Both the position numbers and the translations under genes were made by a program. From Pseudoalteromonas sp. N1230-9 (lineage in GTDB: Bacteria; Pseudomonadota; Gammaproteobacteria; Enterobacterales; Alteromonadaceae): a stretch of DNA of 64,000 bases. The notes beneath the pieces are model-generated. The model had not been told where the DNA came from. It ran no database searches and worked only from the letters and a program-made list of their open reading frames with translations. How positions within the stretch are numbered: position 1 is the first letter of the stretch; each line of letters begins with the position of its first letter. This document shows positions 61,320-64,000 of this stretch, in pieces. The DNA is taken from contig NZ_CP090420.1 in the NCBI RefSeq assembly GCF_032716425.1, positions 682,001 through 746,000 of the forward strand, in the 5' to 3' direction.

Positions 61320-62648
61320 ATGAGTGATTACACGCGGGTCGCATGGACAGAGGGCATGTTTTTAAGGCCCCAACATTTCCAGCAAGCAGACAAGCATACC
61401 TTCAGCACGATTAGGAAAATTATAGAAGCGAATGTTGCTGACTCGTGGGGCGTTGTTGATATCGATATTGACACAGGCTTATTGGTAACAGGGCAGTTCG
61501 CTGTTGATAGTCTAACGGCTGTTACCTCTGATTTGTGTCCAATCAACATGCCAAGTAATGAGCAGTTGCCTGCTCCGCTTGTGGTGCCAAAAAATACCTA
61601 CAATGAAATTGTATGTTTAGCTGTTCCAGCATTGAAAAGCAGTGGTATAAATTTAGCGACTGAAGAAGATGAGCTAGTTACACGATATCGAATTGCCGAT
61701 TTATCGATTAGTGATGATAACTTAGGCTCTCAAGCGCAAGAAGTTATCCAGGTGGCACAGCTTCATAGCAAACTAATGTTAATGTCTGATGATACAGCCG
61801 GTTATGTAACATTGCCCCTTGCGCGTATTAGTGAAGTAACGAACGAGGGGGCGATTAAGCTTGACTCTAAATACGTTCCGCCATGCTTGCAAGTTACTCA
61901 TTGTAAACCGTTAATTGGACTTGTAAGAGAGATTGGCAGTTTGATAAAACAGCGCGCTGAAAGTATCTCTGGAAGATTATGTCAAGGGTATGCTGGCAGT
62001 GCGTCTGTGGCTGACTTCATCATGCTTCAAACACTTAACAAATACGACGCTGTTTTTGAAAGCTTATTAAGTCATTCTCACGTTCATCCAAGAGCATTTT
62101 ACACGCGCTTAATTGAGATGGCTGGCGAACTTGCGACATTTAGTGCGGCCAATAAGCGTGTGCCCGTCTTGCCTAAGTATGATCATGCAAATTTACAGTT
62201 CGTCTTTTCTGAGGTTGTAAGCTTCTTGTATCAATCTCTGAGTCAAGTTATTGAACAAACTGCAACCGAAATTAAGCTTGAACAAAGCAAGTTTGGTATT
62301 TCTTTTGGCGCCTTAAAAGATAAAAGTATTCTTGATTCGTCTCAGTTTGTGCTTGCAGTTAAAGCCAGTGTGCCGCATGAAGAATTACGTAAACTACTAC
62401 CTTCACAAATTAAGATAGGTAGTGTGGAGACTATTCGTGACTTGGTAAATAACCAAATACCAGGGATTTCGATTAATAGTCTGCCAACAGCACCGCGTCA
62501 GGTTCCGTATCATGCGGGCTATCATTACTTTGAACTGAACAAACAAAGTGAACATTGGAATAAGCTAAAATCAAGCGGTGGGATTGCAATTCACTTGTCC
62601 GGTAACTATCCGGATCTTAACTTGGTTTTATGGGCTATTAGAAGCTAA
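61320..62648 (+). CDS. tssK: Type VI secretion baseplate protein TssK
   Basis: A 442-residue protein with the TssK N terminus V-A-W-T-E-G-M-F-L-R-P-Q-H-F-Q-Q and the C-terminal Y-F-E-L-N-K-Q-S-E-H-W. It links the baseplate to the membrane complex. AAGGAATTAAA precedes the ATG. Confidence 0.95.
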   Translation: MSDYTRVAWTEGMFLRPQHFQQADKHTFSTIRKIIEANVADSWGVVDIDIDTGLLVTGQFAVDSLTAVTSDLCPINMPSNEQLPAPLVVPKNTYNEIVCLAVPALKSSGINLATEEDELVTRYRIADLSISDDNLGSQAQEVIQVAQLHSKLMLMSDDTAGYVTLPLARISEVTNEGAIKLDSKYVPPCLQVTHCKPLIGLVREIGSLIKQRAESISGRLCQGYAGSASVADFIMLQTLNKYDAVFESLLSHSHVHPRAFYTRLIEMAGELATFSAANKRVPVLPKYDHANLQFVFSEVVSFLYQSLSQVIEQTATEIKLEQSKFGISFGALKDKSILDSSQFVLAVKASVPHEELRKLLPSQIKIGSVETIRDLVNNQIPGISINSLPTAPRQVPYHAGYHYFELNKQSEHWNKLKSSGGIAIHLSGNYPDLNLVLWAIRS

Positions 62649-62663
62649 CAGAGGGAAGTTTCA

Positions 62664-63944
62664 ATGGATGAAACAATAATTAAACCACGTCCAGGCCGTT
62701 TGAGCCGAGGCATGGAGGATGCAAATACTTCAAAATCGCATTCAGATAAAACAGTCGTATCACTGAGCCAATCTGAAAGTGGAAGTGCGCCTTTAAATAA
62801 TATTTCAATATTCAAAAATGGCTTGCTTGAAGCCGCTAATGACTGTTTTTCTTTAGTGATTTTCATCAACCAATCTTCGGAAGTTGAAAATTTAGCGGCC
62901 TTGAAGCACCGAGCCATTGAGTCGATTAAACGTTTTGAAAGTACTTTGCGTGCCAAATCTATCGATTTGTCAGTGATAAATAATGCCCGCTATTGTTTGT
63001 GTGCTGCACTGGATGAAGCTGCGTTAAATGCTAAGTGGAGCTCACTGGAGTGGGCAGAAGAAAGTTTACTATCAACATTCCACAAAGAGACGTTTGGCGG
63101 AGAATACTTTTTCACTCTGCTAGATGATGCCTTGCTACACCCTGAAGCAAACAAAGAATTTTTAGAACTACAGTACCACTGTTTAAATTTAGGTTTTAAA
63201 GGTAAGTATCGGGTTGATACCGGCGGCGATAGTAAGATAGATGATTATCGAAATCGCGTATATCACATTTTAAATCAACTAGATGGACCTCAAAGTAAAT
63301 ACCTAACTCCGTCTTGGAAGAGCCGTGTTGCAGCCGGTATGGAGTTAAGAAACCAGATCCCACTTTGGGTCGTTGTATCTGTTTTGACCCTACTCACATT
63401 GGCCGTGTATTTATTTTTTAATATGCGTTTGAATGAAAAAGTGGCGACGACAACGGATAATTTAAATTTAGTACATCCTATTTCATCTTCACAAACCGAA
63501 GACACGAAAGATACACAGCTTGATCTACTAACGCAGTTAATGCACACCGAAATACAACGTGGTGTAGTTAGTATTGAGCGTCAATCGGATCGAATTAGAA
63601 TTACCATTAATAACGAAAGCCTCTTTAATGTTGGTGAAGCGTCGTTACGTCCTTCATTCCAACCAATATTAGAAAAGCTTGCGCTGAGCCTTGAGGGCAC
63701 AAAAGGTAAAATTTTAATAACAGGTCACACTGATGACAGTCCAATAAGTACCAACCAGTACCCCTCAAATTGGCATCTGTCATTAGCAAGAGCAACGCAA
63801 GTTGCAAACTCTATGGCCAAAAATACAGGCTTAATGGGTAGGTTATGGCCAGAAGGAAGAGGTTCTGCGGAGCCCTTGGTGAGTAATGCCGATTCAAATC
63901 AGAAAGCATTGAATCGCAGAATTGAAATCGACTTACTTTTTTAA
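62664..63944 (+). CDS. tssL: Type VI secretion protein TssL (DotU) fused to an OmpA-like domain
   Basis: A 426-residue inner-membrane protein. The DotU domain spans about 50-225 (Y-C-L-C-A-A-L-D-E-A, F-G-G-E-Y-F-F). One transmembrane helix lies at about 232-252. The C-terminal OmpA/MotB peptidoglycan-binding domain (about 310-426) holds T-G-H-T-D-D and N-W-H-L-S-L-A-R-A, with a final N-R-R-I-E-I. This extended TssL both anchors the complex and grips the cell wall. GAGGGAAG lies upstream. Confidence 0.95.
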   Translation: MDETIIKPRPGRLSRGMEDANTSKSHSDKTVVSLSQSESGSAPLNNISIFKNGLLEAANDCFSLVIFINQSSEVENLAALKHRAIESIKRFESTLRAKSIDLSVINNARYCLCAALDEAALNAKWSSLEWAEESLLSTFHKETFGGEYFFTLLDDALLHPEANKEFLELQYHCLNLGFKGKYRVDTGGDSKIDDYRNRVYHILNQLDGPQSKYLTPSWKSRVAAGMELRNQIPLWVVVSVLTLLTLAVYLFFNMRLNEKVATTTDNLNLVHPISSSQTEDTKDTQLDLLTQLMHTEIQRGVVSIERQSDRIRITINNESLFNVGEASLRPSFQPILEKLALSLEGTKGKILITGHTDDSPISTNQYPSNWHLSLARATQVANSMAKNTGLMGRLWPEGRGSAEPLVSNADSNQKALNRRIEIDLLF

Positions 63945-63954
63945 TGGAGTTGCA

Positions 63955-64000
63955 ATGAGTTTTATTCAAAAGTGCAAGCGTGCTATGTACGCGCTTACCT
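63955..64000 (+). CDS. tssM: Start of the type VI protein TssM (cut by window edge)
   Basis: Only 15 codons (M-S-F-I-Q-K-C-K-R-A-M-Y-A-L-T) are present, after GGAG. Assignment to TssM (IcmF) rests on gene order: tssJ-K-L is usually followed by tssM. Confidence 0.55.
   Translation, partial: MSFIQKCKRAMYALT

Noticed and set aside
1..64000. CRISPR array, prophage or insertion sequence
   Set aside because: No regularly spaced repeats, phage structural genes or transposase frames were found.

Overview
The window reads as chromosome of a marine gammaproteobacterium of the Alteromonadales, most likely Pseudoalteromonas. This is inferred from low GC, TonB receptors, many chemoreceptors, AstB, YfhL, a DUF3360 permease, a type VI secretion locus, and a cluster matching the oxidative chitin pathway reported for Pseudoalteromonas prydzensis. 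No tRNA, rRNA, CRISPR array or intact insertion sequence was seen.

Layout. 1-7136: a leftward operon-like run of three paralogous cysteine-nucleophile alpha/beta hydrolases, a zinc alcohol dehydrogenase, two atypical SDR proteins and a small STAS-like protein, divergent from a LysR regulator. 7129-10703: a tightly overlapped efflux operon (MarR, FUSC, DUF1656, HlyD) behind a perfect 18-bp palindrome. 11209-14187: an RstA/RstB-like two-component system and a small membrane protein. 14578-16011: a lipoprotein S41 peptidase.

16121-18878: an integron gene-cassette array with no integrase in view. Leftward cassettes (SMI1/KNR4 protein, a nearly ORF-less cassette, a small membrane protein, a GNAT, a frameshifted GNAT) are joined by attC sites. 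Stop codons sit inside the attC arms, and cassette start and end cores are exact complements in two cassettes.

19326-28000: a YfhL ferredoxin behind a consensus FNR box, two tandem PAS chemoreceptors, a DUF2805 protein, a LysR/NAD(P)-binding protein pair, a Kelch protein overlapping a cysteine-less sirtuin, and a type B carboxylesterase.

28187-40088: a catabolic cluster of TonB receptor, PLP-dependent deaminase, RpiR regulator, D-aminoacylase, RidA, sodium symporter, PfkB kinase and GH20 hexosaminidase. Together they can take C1-oxidised chito-oligosaccharides to 2-keto-3-deoxygluconate 6-phosphate, acetate and ammonia.

40149-57183: mixed housekeeping and stress genes: MarC, a DUF4382 lipoprotein, two more chemoreceptors, AstB with a GNAT, two tiny coupled ORFs, an OhrR/Ohr peroxide module with a 26-bp palindrome, a GMC oxidoreductase, a DUF3360 permease, a TetR/AhpD-like pair and small envelope proteins. 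Two copies of a hairpin-rich dispersed repeat lie here. 57313-64000: the start of a type VI secretion cluster (Ser/Thr kinase divergent from TagH, TssJ, TssK, TssL-OmpA and the first codons of TssM), cut by the window edge.
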